Shown: positions 35,785-49,039 of the stretch, piece after piece | Layout of the letters: every line of letters starts with the position of its first letter | Position numbering within the stretch: position 1 is the first letter of the stretch | From: Stictocephala bisonia | Lineage: Eukaryota > Arthropoda > Insecta > Hemiptera > Membracidae | Reading direction: 5' to 3' | NCBI GenBank assembly: GCA_035578905.1 | Contig: JAQJVL010000001.1 | Coordinates: 7,257,570-7,321,569, forward strand | DNA length: 64,000 nt | The notes under the pieces: model-generated | Told to the model about the DNA's origin: nothing | The model's input: the letters and a program-made list of their open reading frames with translations, nothing else | Database searches by the model: none | Made by a program: the position numbers and the translations under genes

Positions 35785-36384
35785 GTCATGGTGTCCAGCT
35801 TCGACTGTCACATATTTTAGATTTTAGAGAATTGTTTGTCTCTCTACATATAGCTGGGTTGGAATTACTCACCCACTCACTGACATAAATGTTGAGGCAC
35901 TTCCCGGCGTACTACCCCCATACAGTGTATACTAAAATTGAATCTCTCGGTCAGAAACATTCAGGAAAATTCACAAAAATGTACTTTTTTCACTCAATTC
36001 AAATATATAAAAAAATTACACATTTTACCCAACAATAATCAAATACAATATTTGTAGACAACATTGTGCAAAAATTCAATGATATGCTAGTTTAAAAGGT
36101 CGGGCGATAAACAACATAGAAAACTTATTTTTTTAACTGAAAGGATACTCATCTGGGTACACATTATGCTTTATGAAATGTGTTTTTCTAAAATCAACTT
36201 TCACTCCAAATTTCAGTATTGTATGTCAAACGATTTTTGAGATTTTAAATGTCTGTATAAAAACACATACAGACAGAAAACGGTTCGAAAAAAGACACAC
36301 GTTATACGGTATTATTTGCTTGTGTTACCCCAACAAACAATCCTCTAAAATATGTGACAGTCGAAGCTGGACATCCTGTATAGT
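35785..36384. mobile_element. TIR element of about 600 bp (MITE-like)
   Basis: The left end GGTGTCCAGCTTCGACTG then TCACATATTTTAG is repeated as its inverse at the right end (CTAAAATATGTGACAG then TCGAAGCTGGACATCC, 36343-36376). The left arm has a 7-bp ATTTTAG duplication. The right outer end reads CCTGTATAGTA, so a TA target site as in Tc1/mariner-like elements is plausible. No transposase inside; the 104-codon ORF at 36173 runs out of the element and is not supported. Confidence 0.6.
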
Positions 36385-36690
36385 AATCCGATTTAGAGTC
36401 TCTATTTTGCATCCACACACTTACGTTTTTTTATCAAATTTAAAATGTAATCTGGGTCCCTTATTGACATTTGCCTCGGATTCCTGAAGTCTTCATGTGT
36501 TCATACATGTATCACCATCTTTTAGACTATCTTATTTACTTTGCATAGTAAACTATGCAGTTGGGAAGAAAGCTTGGTGGGTCTAACAGACTACCTCTCA
36601 TGTCCATAACTCTTTATAGGGAAGACTATTATTATTATTAATTTTCATCCACATGTATAAGAATGGAAACATTGAACAGAGGGTAAGCTA
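36385..36690. other. Clean flank, no gene
   Basis: High-quality AT-rich DNA between the TIR element and the next corrupted block. Nothing recognisable. Confidence 0.5.
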
Positions 36691-36699
36691 TCCTTTCTT

Positions 36700-39420
36700 T
36701 TTTATTTTAAAAAGAAATGAAAAATTTAAATTACTTTTTAAATAAAATATTAAAATTACTGTTTTCCCTACCAATACAATTTGTAATTTTTTTTACTTTA
36801 TTGAATAAGGCGGAAAATTAAAATTTCAATTAAAAAAGGGTTTTACATTTTCAAAAAGGAAGTAACTTTGTGAATATTGAAATATATGAAAAATTTAATG
36901 TCCTTACAACGCCAGACATGGGAACTGTTTTTTATCCGTTTGCCCCTTTTTGGGGGCCCAGCTGGCATCCGCAAGACATTTAAACAAGGAAAACGCCGTT
37001 TTTTATCAAAATCGCCCCTTTTCTCTCTTCCCCACCCGAACTCCTCATTGCAGCCTCCTGCATCCCCTTTCAACGCTGCCTGCGGGGCCCATCCCTTCAG
37101 AAACAAACCCCCCGGGTTTCCCGGCGTATTTTGGGATTATCTTCTCCCAGCTGATACCCATGGCCCCCTAGAAGTTCTTAAAGACCCCGTAAACCCCACG
37201 CCGATACTCTTTAATTTTCCCCGCCACTGCAACCAGTTTTTTACCCCCTTTTTTGGTCTTTTACATTTTTTCCCTTTTTTCCGTTTAACGCCCAAACTTT
37301 TTCCCCCACACTGCCAAAAATATTACATAAAAATTTTTAAAAACCCGGACCTAAAAACCTAAAATGAATTTCTGTAAAAAAAAAACCATGTTGGGGCAAA
37401 TTACAATCAAAACCCCCAAATTTTAAAAAAACCCTTTGGGTTTTTCTTTAAAAAAAATTAATGCAAAATTCGCCCCGTCCATGAAAAATTTGTTACTCTT
37501 TCCAATCATACGAAGTATTTGGGGTTCATTCTAGGTAGAAATGAAAAAGGTTTTTTCCCCCACCAAGAAACTCACCAACTTCTTTCCTTTTTAAAACCTA
37601 TAAGCGGTTCACTAACAAATGTTTCAGTATTTGAAAACAGCGGCGGGGAAATTAAATTTTTTCCCTTTTTTTTCAGCGTTGTATTCCGGGAATTTTTCCC
37701 CGTAATATTCCCCCTTTCCCAGTCAGAAAGTCACCCCCCCTATTTTTTTTTTTTTAAAAGCTTTTAAAAACCGCTTATTTTGAGTTTTTAAACCCAAAAA
37801 AAAAAAAAAAAAAAAAACCCCAAAAAAAATTTTTTTTAAAAAAAAGAGTAAAAACACCCTTAAAATTTTATTTATAACATTACTAAAAAACCCAAAATAA
37901 CCTCTATTTTTCCTTTCCCCACTTCACTAAAATATAAAATTTATTTAAAAAAAAATTTATTTACAAAAAATTCAAAAAATTAAGTCCACAATGTGGCCAC
38001 AAAAGAATCCACGATTTGAATGAAAAAATATCAAAAATTTCATTTCAAAACTATACAGAGCTTTATGTAGTGTTATTATTATAAAATTTAAAACATTTTT
38101 TAAACCAAAACCCTAATCCCCTTTCCTTTCCCCAAACCGGAAAAACAAGGGGAAAATAAACAAATGAACACCCCGGGGTTTGCAGTGGGAACCTTTTCCC
38201 TCCCTTTAAGGCGGGGGAAAGGGAAAAAGTCGTTTAACCCGTATGTTTTTTCCCCACACCCCTACCCAACCCCCATGCCTAAAAGTTTAAAAAAAGTTTC
38301 CCCCCCCCCCGCTATTTTTTTCCCCCGCTCTTTTTTTGGTTTTTTACCTTGCTGCCCTTTTTGAAAATATTTTTTCCTTTTGGTTTGCAATTTTTTTTTG
38401 GTTTAAAATTTTTTTTTTTCAAATGCCCTTTTGTTTTTTTTTATTATCCACCAGTTTAAAAAAAATTACGAGAAAAATTTATTTACCTATATTTAGATTA
38501 ACCTTAAACAAAATAAATATGAATGCCTTTTTTACTTTTTTTAAACAACCCATGAATTATTAAACAAAAGGGTTAAATTTTTAGTTATTTGTAAATTTCC
38601 CTTCTTTTTTATTTTTTTTAAAAAATTTTTGTATTATTAATGCGTACAGGGATTAAAAGTATCTGGCACGCAAACAGTAATATTGTGCACTGCCCATAAA
38701 CGAAAAAAAACCCGTTTGTTAGGCTAAAAATTTTGTTGTTAGATTTTTTTAAACCATTAAGGGAAAGGGCACGTTCTAGTATTACTTATAAACAAAAATT
38801 ACCCTTGAGTAAAAAAAAAAGGGAAAATCATTTAAACCCGGGAAAATTTAAAAACAGCAGTTCTTTAAAAATAAAAACCTCATATAAATCTTACAATGCA
38901 TCAATCAAGTTAATTGAACGAAGAAAAAATTTGTAAAAATGAAGTAGAAAAATTCTTTTTCCGCCGACCTAGCGATTTTTGGGGTTTTTTCCCCCGCCAC
39001 TTAAAATCTCACAAATTCACCCCTTTTTTTGGGGAAAATAAATTGCCATGCGGGGGCTTTTTTGGGGCCCCCTTTTTTTGTGGCAAAAAAACCTTTGAAG
39101 TTTACCCAATCAAAAACCCAAAACAAAATTGAAAAAAAAGATAAAAATTTCCCTGACTAAAAAAACGCTTTTTAAAATTTGATAACTGCTTATTTTTTTT
39201 TTTGGAAACTATTTTTAAAATTTTGGGGTCCCTTCAATAACAAAAAAATAAAAATTTAAAAGGAAAATTTCCCGAAAATTAAAAAAAAGCGTTTTGGGGG
39301 AAAAAAAGGTCTTTATCTTTAAATAGATTTTTTAAAATTTTAAAATTTTTAAACGAACTGTAAATAAAGGATATCTTGGACCCCAAAGCGGGTTTTTTTA
39401 GCTTTTTCGCGGGGGGTTTA
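36700..39420. other. Low-quality insert; GC-richer patch 36.9-37.25 kb
   Basis: Noisy sequence. At 36900-37250 the composition is clearly less AT-rich, with overlapping open frames on both strands. That would fit a gene or transposon fragment seen through indel noise, but no motif could be assigned. A second such patch lies at 38160-38300. Confidence 0.3.
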
Positions 39421-42400
39421 GGCCCTCTTAAACTTTTTTGGGAATTTCTTTTAAAAGACATTTAAAAGTTGGATAATAAAATGAATACTTTGCATTGTTA
39501 AATAATCCAATATTTATTTTTTTTTTGGGAAAATAGAAAAACCTAGTTAATTCACCCAAATAATGAAATTGCTATTTTTAATATTTTAAAAATTTTCGGT
39601 TTGGAATACCCAAATTTTTTTTGGGCAAATTTTTAATTAAATATTAATTCATTTAAAAAAAAAGGGAAATTTAATTTTTTTTTGTTTATAAAACCTAACC
39701 CATTTAATTTTTAAATTTTTTATTAAATTTTTATTTGGGAAAAAAAAAAAGTGCCAGAAACCTAAATTAAAAAATTTTTTTATTTAAAATCAATTTAAAT
39801 TTAATTTTTAAAACTTAATTTGTTTTAAAAAAAAAGGGGATTTTTGCCAAAGGTGGAAATTTTTTTTGAGGAAATGTACCCCCAAATAAAAATTGGCAAA
39901 TGGAAAAATAAAAGGTTTTTAGGGGATTCATAAATTTTTTTTTTAAAATTTGGGAAATTTTAAAAGGAAAATTTAAAAACAAAAAAATTTTAAAGGGGTT
40001 TTCTTTCTTTTCTTTTACCCATGTTTAAAAAATCAAAATTTTTTTCCCCCCTTTATTCGAATTTTTTAATTTTTAAATTTTTTATGTCAAAATTTGATGA
40101 AAAAATTTTAGAAATAAAAAATTTTTTAAACCAAAAATAAAAACAGCCCAACTAAATGTTTTCCCGGGGCCAAAAGGGTTTAAAAGAAATTTTAAAAGAA
40201 AAACAAATTTTAATAAAAATTTTTAAATTAAATTAAATTTAAACAATTAATTTTTTATTTTAAAATTAAGGGGTTTTACGGGGAAAATTTAAATTTTTAG
40301 TTTTGCCAAGCAATAAAAAAAAAATCAACTGTAATTTTGTCCATTTTTAAAAAAGAACAACAGTTTCCCTTATTAATTTCCAGGCTTTTCTTGGTTTTTC
40401 GGGCGACTTTGAAAAATTGAGTAAGGCTTTAAAACCCAAAGCAAAAAATTGTTAAATTTTTTTTAATTAAAAAATTTTTTGAAATTTTTTTTTAATTTTA
40501 AGCTTTTCTGGGAAAAATAACAATTAAATTTTTTTTCCCTTTTTCCTAAAGTTCCAAAATAGCCCAAGGGGGACCTTGGGTTTAAAAAACCTTTTTAAAA
40601 AAAAAAACCAAGAACAAAAACAAAAACCCCACCAAAATGAAAAAAAAATTTTTCTAAATAAAATTTTTTGAAAAATTTTTAAAAAAGGGGTTTTTTTAAA
40701 ATTTTAAACCAAATTAAAAAAACTAATTTTCAATTTTCTTAAAAAAATTAAAATTATGTTAAAAACCCCAAAAATTTTTTATTTTTAAAAAAAATTTTAT
40801 TTTTTTTGGGAAATAGAAACCAAATTAAATTCCCCAAAAATTTAATGAATTTAAAAATTTTAATAAAATTTAAATTCCCTTTTTCTTTTGTAAAGGTATC
40901 CATTTTGGTTAATTAATTTTTTAAATTAAAATTTAAATAAATGCGCAAAAAAAGGGTTTTAAAATTTTTTTTTGAAAAATTTAAAATTCAAAAACCCAAT
41001 TCCTGTTTAAAGGGGGTTAAATTTTTTTTAATTCCCCCCTTTTACCCCGGCCACAAAAACCGAAAAAAAGTTAACCATATTCCTTTTTTTTAAAAGGTTT
41101 TTAAAATTTCAATATTTTTTGGGAAAAAAATTTGTTTTTTTTTAAAATTTAAAAATTTAAAAAAAATAGTTTTTATTAATTTTTAATTTTTTTCTTTTTG
41201 GAACAATAAAAAAAAGTTAACAAGTTAAACTCACTTTTCCCAATTTTTTTTAAATAAAAAGGAAAACCAAAAAAACCCCATCTAAATTAATTTTCTTAAA
41301 ATAAAAAAACCCCAAAAAAACCAAAAAATTAAAAACCTTTTAACAAATCGGGTAATAAAAAGAAATTAAAAAATTATTTAGCTTTTTAAAGTTTTAAAAA
41401 AAATAACCTTTGTCCAAACATTTTAAAACAAAAAATTCCAAATTTTTGTAATGTAAGAATTATTTTAAAAACCGGTATATTGGTTTAACCCCTTAAAAAT
41501 TTTTAATTTTAATTGTTTTTAATAAAAAAACCTTTTTAAATTTTTTTTTTTGCAAAGGGTTTTTTTCCGGGCCGCATTTTTTAAAAAAAAAATTAAACCT
41601 TTTTAAAGATTAAGGAGCCAAAAAAACCTTCGTTTTACCCCCCTTTTAAAAAAAAAAGAAAATGAGGAAACAAAATTTTGAAAGGGAAGGGGTTCAACCC
41701 CATAATTTTTGGGGTAAGTTATTTTTTTTTAAATTTTAAAAAAATTGGGTTTTCTTTAAAAAGAAAAAATTGGGAAAAACAGGAATTTTGATTGAAAAAA
41801 ATTTTTAAATTTTTTTTTAAAACCGCAAAAAAAAATGAAAGTAAAGAAATAAAAATTTTTAAATTTTAATTATAAAGAGGATTTTACTTCCCCCAAAGGG
41901 GGTTAAGTTTTAATTAGTTTAAAATAAAGGGGGAAAAGGTTTAAATTTTTTGTAATTTCCGGGCGGGGAATGAAGTTTTTTTAAAAATTTTTTATCCTTT
42001 CCAAAAACCCACCCAAATAAAGTCCCCATTTTTTTTATTTATAATTTGTTTTTTTTGGGCTTTTTTTAAAAATTTGTTTTTGATTTTTTGTTTTATATAT
42101 TTAATTAAGTGTTTCCAATTTGGGGGGGAAATTTTTTAAAAGAGCTTTGGTTTTCCCCAAATAATAATTACAATGGCAAACCAAAAAGGGGGGGGGTTTT
42201 GTTCCCGGGGGGATTCAAATTGGAATTTAAACTTTTTTTGTTGATTTTAAAGGTTTTAAAATAAAAAACAGTTTATTTTAAGTTATAAAGGGGAATCCCA
42301 GTAACCAAACAGAAAAAGCATGTTTAAATAAAAAAATTTTTATTGCACAATTGTATTAAACTGAATTTTTTTTAAATTGAATTTTACTATGTTTTGAAAT

Positions 42401-42444
42401 TCTGATAAATTAATTTTGAAAAAAAATTAACCTATTTCTTAAAG

Positions 42445-42537
42445 ATCCCCTTGTTTGGGCCAAAGTGAGGCAAAAATGACGTCACCCCCTAATAGATGAT
42501 TGCCAGGCCCCGAGGCAGAAAAAGAAATTTCCAAGAA
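42445..42537 (+). other. Micro-exon of type B, degraded
   Basis: TGACGTCACC, TAGATGATTGCCAGG and CCAAGAA followed by GTAAGC identify a B module; 93 nt as given, with clear homopolymer indels. Confidence 0.55.
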
Positions 42538-44339
42538 GTAAGCAAATTTGGGTTCATTTAAAAATTTTTTATGATTTTTGTAAGTTTTAAGTAACGCTTA
42601 ATTTTTAGTTTTTAAAAAAATTTAAAATTAGGGAGTGTCCTTTGAAAAAAAACCCATTTAGTTAAAAAAATTTTGTTTATTTTTTGCTAGTAAAATAAAG
42701 AAAAATTAAATGCAACGGGTTTTTTGTGCAAATTTTTGTAATATCACTTTTTTGGGAGAGGTTTTCAAAATTTCTAGGCCCAATTTTATGTTGGAAATTT
42801 TTGGTATTTCTTGTTGGCAATCAAAAAAAAATTATTTTAATAGAGGGAAAAGAGCATAAAAAACCTTTTATTCTTATAATTTTGCATAGAAAATTAAAGA
42901 TTTTTTCCCTTTTTCACAAAATTTTTAAAATTTTAAAAATTTTTTTCCGGGTTAAAAAATCGTTTTTTTTTTTTGGTATTAAGACTATTTTCATAAAAGG
43001 GAAAGAATGCAACTACTAAATTTTTTCTTTAGAACAAAAAATTTGTTCTAAAAATTTTTAAAGGAGTTGTGGGAGTTAAAAATCAATTTTTTTTTAAAGA
43101 AAAATTAATACCAAAAAAATTTAAAATACTACAACCACCATCCAAAATGGAAAAAAAATTGGTATTACATAATAAAGTTTTGAAAACGCATTAAATGTAA
43201 TATTTTTCGAAGAATTTTTCTAACTTAACCCATAAAAATTTAAAGTAATTTTTAAATTTTTCTTTTTTTTAAAATAAAAACATGAAAAATTATGTTTAAA
43301 AAATTTAAAAAGGTGTTTTTATTTTATAAAAAAATTTTTTTTCCTGTATGGAATGGGCCACCAAATTTTAATCGACTTTTTTATTATGAAATACATTTTA
43401 ACATTTTAAAAAAAAGTTTTAAATTTTGTTTATTTTTGATTTTAAGTATCCCTAAAAGTAATTATGTTTTAATGTAAATTTTAAAATTAGAATGCTGCAA
43501 AAAGCTCAACTTTAAAATTTTGTTTATTGTAAAAACTAATTTAGTTTCAGTTTAAAACATATTGCTGGGGGCCCTGGGGGCCCGCGAAAACACTTTGCGC
43601 CCTTTTTATTTTTTTCCGGCCCCGGCACTTTCCGGGCCCGGTTAAACAAAATTGGGCAAAATAGTGACAAGAAAAATTTGGTTTATTTGCAATTAATAAA
43701 ATATTTTTATTTCGTTTGTTAGGTATTAAAATATTATTTCCCCTTCCCCCCACTGGTTCATTCTTTTCCAGTTTTTTTTTTCTTTTTTAAAGAAGCGGAA
43801 TACAAAAAATTTAAACCTCCCCTTATATTTTTAAAAACGGGAAAACTCCTGTCTTCTGCTCACTAATGTTCGTTTTTTTGTCAAAAAAACAAATTTTTGT
43901 TAAAACAAACAAACGCCAGCCCTAAATGGTCCACCCATGTTTAAAAGACTAAAAAAAAAATAAAATACCACAAAAAAAACAAAAAATTTTCCTCAAAACA
44001 AAAAAAGTACTCAAAACTGTTACACGGGCAAAGTTATTTTCTTTTTTTTGCCCCAAGCTATGAAACAAACAACAGTAAAACCCCTGAATAAAAGACTCAC
44101 CCTTAAAAAACTTTCAGATTCCCTTTAATGACAAGGGAAGGGCGTCTTTCGGGTGTTTTTCCCAAGGACCGGGGTAAATGAGTAGGGTTGGTAAACCCGC
44201 GGCCCGAATGTTTTAAAATTTAAAATTTTTTTTTTAATTAATAAAAACTGTTTTTTGATTTGATTTTTTTCCCAATTTATAGTTCATTTTTTGGCCGCAC
44301 TACTTAATAAACAATACTTTATAATCCATTTCTTATAAA

Positions 44340-44431
44340 ATCCCTGATGAGCCCAAAGCGAGGACTTATTTTCAGAACCAAAAAAAAAGAAGACAGCCAG
44401 ACGGGGCAAAAACAAGAACTTCCAAAAAATT
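44340..44431 (+). other. Micro-exon of type A, degraded
   Basis: CCCTGATGAG, GCGAGGACTTA, GAAGACAGCCAG and AACAAGAACTTCC of the A module, then GTAAGC at 44432. The acceptor reads TTATAAAA and is probably miscalled. Confidence 0.55.
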
Positions 44432-45290
44432 GTAAGCTAATATTTCAAAATTCATTTTTTTTTGAAAAAGGGGAAAGGTTTAAAGTAGGTTTGAAATTTT
44501 TTAAGCCTTTTAAACTATTTGGGAAAAATTCTTATAAAAAAAACACAGTTTTTTTTAATCATGAATACTTTGCTTTTTTTTAAAATAACCCAAATTATTT
44601 TTTTTTTTTTTGGAAATAGCAACCTATTTAAATTTCACCACAAATAATGAATTCTTTTTAAAAAAAGTATAAATAATTATTAATTTACTTTATGTAAAGG
44701 AGATTTTGAACTTTTTTCGGTTTAATTGGGCAATTAATTTTTTTTTTTCAGTTTAAAAAAAAAGGCCCCGCAGAAGGAAAAATTTTTTTAAATGAAATTT
44801 TAACCCAAAATCCCAACCTTGCTTAATTTTTAAAAATTTTTTTTATTTTTAATCTTTTTCCCCCTTTGGCCCCCAAACAGAAAAATTGACCAGCAATTTC
44901 TTTTTTTAAATATACGGGTTTTTTTAAAAATTTGAAATTTTATTTGAAATACTTTATTTTTTGTTTATATATTTAATTTCAGGTTTTTTTGGCCAATTTG
45001 GGGGGAAATTCTTTTAAAAAAGATCCCCCCCAAAATTAATTTTGGAAAAACCCCCCCAATTTTGGGGGAAGGGGCCCCGTTACGGGGTTAATTGAAATTT
45101 AAAAACTTAAATTTTAATTAAAAAAATTTTTAAAAGGGAAAAAGGTTTTTTTATTATGGTTTTGAATTTTTCTCTAACGAAATTTTTAAAATAAAACATT
45201 TTTTGTTTGATTTCCCTTTTTTTAAAATTGAATTTTAACTTTGCAAAAATTTTGGGGGAAATTTTTTAAATGTTTAAATTTTTTTTTTAA

Positions 45291-45382
45291 AGGTGCCTTT
45301 TAAGGGTTGGGGAATTTAACTATTTTTTAAATTTATAGGGGTGTTTCCGGCGTAAAGTAAAAAAATTTCCAAATTAAGAGCA
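45291..45382 (+). other. Probable micro-exon of type B, strongly degraded
   Basis: Placed mainly by position and by the trailing AGAGCAAATTGTCAT, matching the start of a B intron. Confidence 0.25.
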
Positions 45383-46302
45383 AATTGTCATTTTTCATTT
45401 TTGCTAAAATTTTAAAATTAAGTTAATTTTATTTGTTTTTAAAAATTTTTGGGGGTTTTTTAAATTTTTAGGGGAAAAATAAAAATATTTTTTTAAAAAA
45501 AAAAATTAAAAAATTAAAGTATTTTTTTCCCAATTTTTTTTGTTTTTTTTTTGGGGTGTTTACTTTTGAGATTAGGCCAACATTCTTGAAATTTTTTTAA
45601 ATTGTTTTCGTTGTTAAAAAAATTTAGAGGGTAAAGGTCATTAAAAAACCAAATTTTTTTAAATTTTTTGAAAAATTTTTAAAGGAAATTTTTTCCCAAC
45701 TTATTGGAAAAATTTTATATTCCATGTTTTTTTTAATAATTAAAATTTTTTCATAAAAAATCCCAAATTGGGTTTAAAATTTTTTTATAAATTTAAATTT
45801 TTAAAAAAATTTCTTTTTAAATTTAAAAATTTTAAAATTTTATTAATTTTTAAATTTATTTTTTAAAAAAAAATTTTAATACTAAACCCCCAAAAATTGG
45901 GCAAAAAAGGTTTTTATATAAAAAAAGTTGTTTTAAAACCAATAATTTTTTAAAAAAATTTTATATATTTTTGAAAAATTTTTTCCCAAAAAAAAAAATA
46001 AATCAATTTTAAATTTTTCATAGCATTTTTAAAACATTTAAAAAAAATTTTCAAAAACCCTTAAAAGGGTTTTTTTTATAAAAATATTTAATTTCCCCTT
46101 TAAAGGGTTAGAAAATTATTTTTAAAACGATATTTAAGTTTTAAAATTTTTTTAATTTTTTTAAGAAAAGAAAACATTTTTAAAAAATTTTTTATTCCCA
46201 AATTTTTTAAAATAATTTTGTTTTTAAATTTTGAAAATTAAAGGGGTTTTTGGAAATTCAAGAAATTTTTTAGAAAAAAATTAACCAATTTTTTTTTAAA
46301 AT

Positions 46303-46389
46303 TTTGCCTGAAAAGGGCCCAGGAGGGACTAAGTTCCCCAAAAACCTTTAGTGGAAATTGCCGGCCAGGCAAAAAAGAAATTTACAAGA
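46303..46389 (+). other. Probable micro-exon, strongly degraded
   Basis: TTGCCTGAAAAGGGCCCAGG at the start, and TTGCCGGCCAGGC with AAAGAAATTTACAAGAA at the end, follow the B pattern. Confidence 0.35.
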
Positions 46390-47884
46390 AAATTTGTTTT
46401 TATATAAATTTTTAAATTTTTTTAAAGTTCGTTTTTTGGGTTTATTTAAAAATTACCCCCTTAAACCCCTTTTGGGAACATTTATTTAGTTTATTTTGAA
46501 ATTTTAAAAAGGAAAAAATAAAAAAATTTTTCCCCCCCCTTTTTTTAATTCACAAAATTTGTTAACTATGTTATTTTTCCCTGTCTATATTTGGTATTTT
46601 TTTTCAATTAAAAAAATTTTGTTAAAACATACAAACCCCTATATTAAAATTTATAATTTTTTAATAAAACTAAAATATAAATTCCTTTAAAAAAACTAAC
46701 CAAATTTAAAAAACTCCTTTCCAAAACCCAAAAAACTTAAGCACAAAAAAATGGAAAGAAATTTTTTTTTCTTTTTTTTCCCCAGTTAAAACCATAAATT
46801 TTCAAAGTCTTTTGGGTTTTAAAATTTTTAAAACAAAATTTTAAAAATTTTTTTGTTAAAATAAATTAAAAAATTTTATTTTAACTTTTTAAAATTTAGA
46901 AAAATTTTTAAAAAAATTTAAATTGGTAAACAGTTTTTTTTGAAATTTTTTTTAATCCAAACATTTTTTTTTAAAACCAAAAAACCTAAGTTTAAATTTT
47001 TCTAAAAAAATAATTTATTAAAAGAAATTTTTAAAATTAAATTTTTTTTTTTAAAAAAATATTTTTTTTTCCCAAATTGGGAATTTAAGCCCCCTTAATG
47101 ACATTTAAATTAAAACTAAAAAAAAATTTTAAAAATAATCCCAATTTTTATTTGTAAAATTTTTTTATTTTAATGTTTAAGGGTCCAAAAAAATAAAGTG
47201 CCAGAATTTTCCCCTTTAATATGGGTTTTTTTTTCCCAATTTTGCAATATTATTTAAACTCCCGTATAATTTTTTTAAAGTTTCCCCCCAGAAAAAGTAA
47301 CCAAAATTAAAAAATAATATTTTTTTTAAAAGCATGAAATTTATTGATTTGGGGTTAGAAATTATGGGCTATTTAAAAGATTTGGGAATATTCTTTGAAG
47401 AGACACTTTGTTGTGAAAAATTTTTAAATCTTTTAATGGGAAAAAAATAAAAATTTTTATTTTTTTTATGGAAATTTTTAATTTAAATTTTATTTTTCTA
47501 CGTAAAGGATTTTCTATGTTTAGGAAAAAAAATTTTTAATGAAATTAAAAATTTACTGTATTAAAATATCCCTTTTAAAGCTGAAAAAAATTTTAATTAA
47601 AAAGGGTAAATTTAAAAAAAGAATCCCGAAGGTAAAATTTTTATTTGAAATTTTTGGCCAAAAAGGGGCCCCTTTTATTTTTTTCTATGTCTTTTTTTAA
47701 AATAATTTTTACTCCTGGTCACAAACGCAAAAAGTACCCTTTTTAATTTCCCTTTTTTAAATTTTTTTTTTGTTTTTGCAAAATTTTTGAGAAAAAAAAA
47801 ATTTCCATTATTATTTATTCATGTATATCAGTTGCTCCCCCGGGGTTTTGTGGTTTAAAAAAAAGGTTTTTAAAAGGGGTAGTT

Positions 47885-48200
47885 TTTAAACACAGCAGGA
47901 GATTAGGCGATGCCGCAACTAATAAGTGGCAATGGAAAATGAAATAGGGGAAGGCTGCTGCTAGTGAGTAGGTATAATTGACAAATCTAAAATTAAATGT
48001 TAAATTTTAGAAGTTTTATAATGGTGATGGTTTAGACTTAAAGATGATGCTTTCTGATGGATAAAGTGTGTTCAAATAAAATTTTTTTAATTTTCCCACG
48101 GTTTTTATTGAAACTGTATTTTTTTTTCCCACAATAAATGAAAAAACAAAATGTTTGAAAGGGTTAAAAAATTTAAATTTTGAAAATAAAAAAACCCCAA
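47885..48200 (+). other. Readable array intron leading into the last clean module
   Basis: The segment with GCAACTAATAAGTGGCAATGG, GGGAAGGCTGCTGC and AATGTTAAATTTTAGAAG matches 6090-6260 better than the regular units. The unit is therefore related to the left-edge unit. Confidence 0.6.
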
Positions 48201-48214
48201 ATTTTTTTTAACAG

Positions 48215-48304
48215 ATGCCTGATAAAGCCTGTGGGGACTTAGATGATGACATCAACAATATACAAGATTACCAGGCCGAGGCAGAAAGAGAACTTCCACA
48301 AAAA
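48215..48304 (+). CDS. Micro-exon at right edge, diverged module
   Basis: Acceptor TTTTTTTAACAG ends at 48214; donor GTAAGC at 48305; 30 open codons in phase 0. Keeps Met1-Pro-Asp, Ala5, Asp8-Leu9, Asp18, Gln20-Ala-Glu-Ala-Glu24, Glu26 and Gln29, but has Cys6-Gly7 and Tyr19. It is intact despite lying between noisy blocks, about 20 kb from the previous clean module. Confidence 0.75.
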
Positions 48305-48650
48305 GTAAGCTAAATGTCAAATCATATTTTAATGAATATGTAAGATGAAAATAAAGCTTAATTTAAAGTTATTTAAAATATTTGTGAGTATCTTTTGAGG
48401 AGACACTTAGTTGGGAATAATATATAAATACTTTGCATAGTAAATTGAAGATAAATATTAGAAACTTGTTTGCGGCAAACAGTTATATGCATATCTGCAA
48501 ACAAATGTTTTTCAACTTTCCTTACTGTCTCGTCCAAAAGTGATGGAATTTAATAATGTAAATAGGTTAAAGAACCATTTTATATGCTGCTCTTCTTGAG
48601 ATAATACCAAAAGATAACGATGAATGTAAATATTAAATGAAAGCAATTTA
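48305..48650. other. Intron after the last clean module, no gene
   Basis: The first 150 nt match the start of the exon-1 and B-type introns (GAGGAGACACTTAGTTGG, CTTTGCATAGTAAA) and then diverge. Nothing else recognised. Confidence 0.5.
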
Positions 48651-49039
48651 AATTTCTTTTTTTTTTTTGGAAATTTTTCCCGGGGAATTTTTAAAAAGCA
48701 TGTTTAATATTTTATTAAAAAATATTTATTGATGTACTTTTTTCTTAATTTGATAAAAACCCCTGTCTCAAAATTCTGCTTCTACATTGTAAATTTTTTT
48801 TTAAAAAGATGTAAAATTTAACTCATCACAGTCATGTATAGTTAAATTTTGCAAAGGATAATTCCTTATAGCCTTTATTGTAATTGACATGATTTAGGTT
48901 TTAGATACATTTAAAGATAATAAATAAAAAAAAAAAAACCTCCCTTCGGGTTTTAACCCATATTTTAAATTTTTTTTAAATTGAAACATTACTTTAAATT
49001 TAAATTTTTTTAAAATTTTTTAAAAACATTTTTACTTTT

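Larger units (their letters stand above)
39430..47880 (+). repeat. Micro-exon array, second block (strongly degraded sequence)
   Basis: From about 39440 the A-intron signature returns (GGATAATAAAATGAATACTTTGC), and array landmarks follow in order. These are B-upstream intron, probable B exon about 40140-40197, probable A exon about 41600-41713, B exon 42445-42537, old LINE 42740-43215, MITE-like element about 43555-44215, A exon 44340-44431, probable B exons at about 45291 and 46303, and an A-type intron at 47380. The base-call noise prevents translation. Confidence 0.6.
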
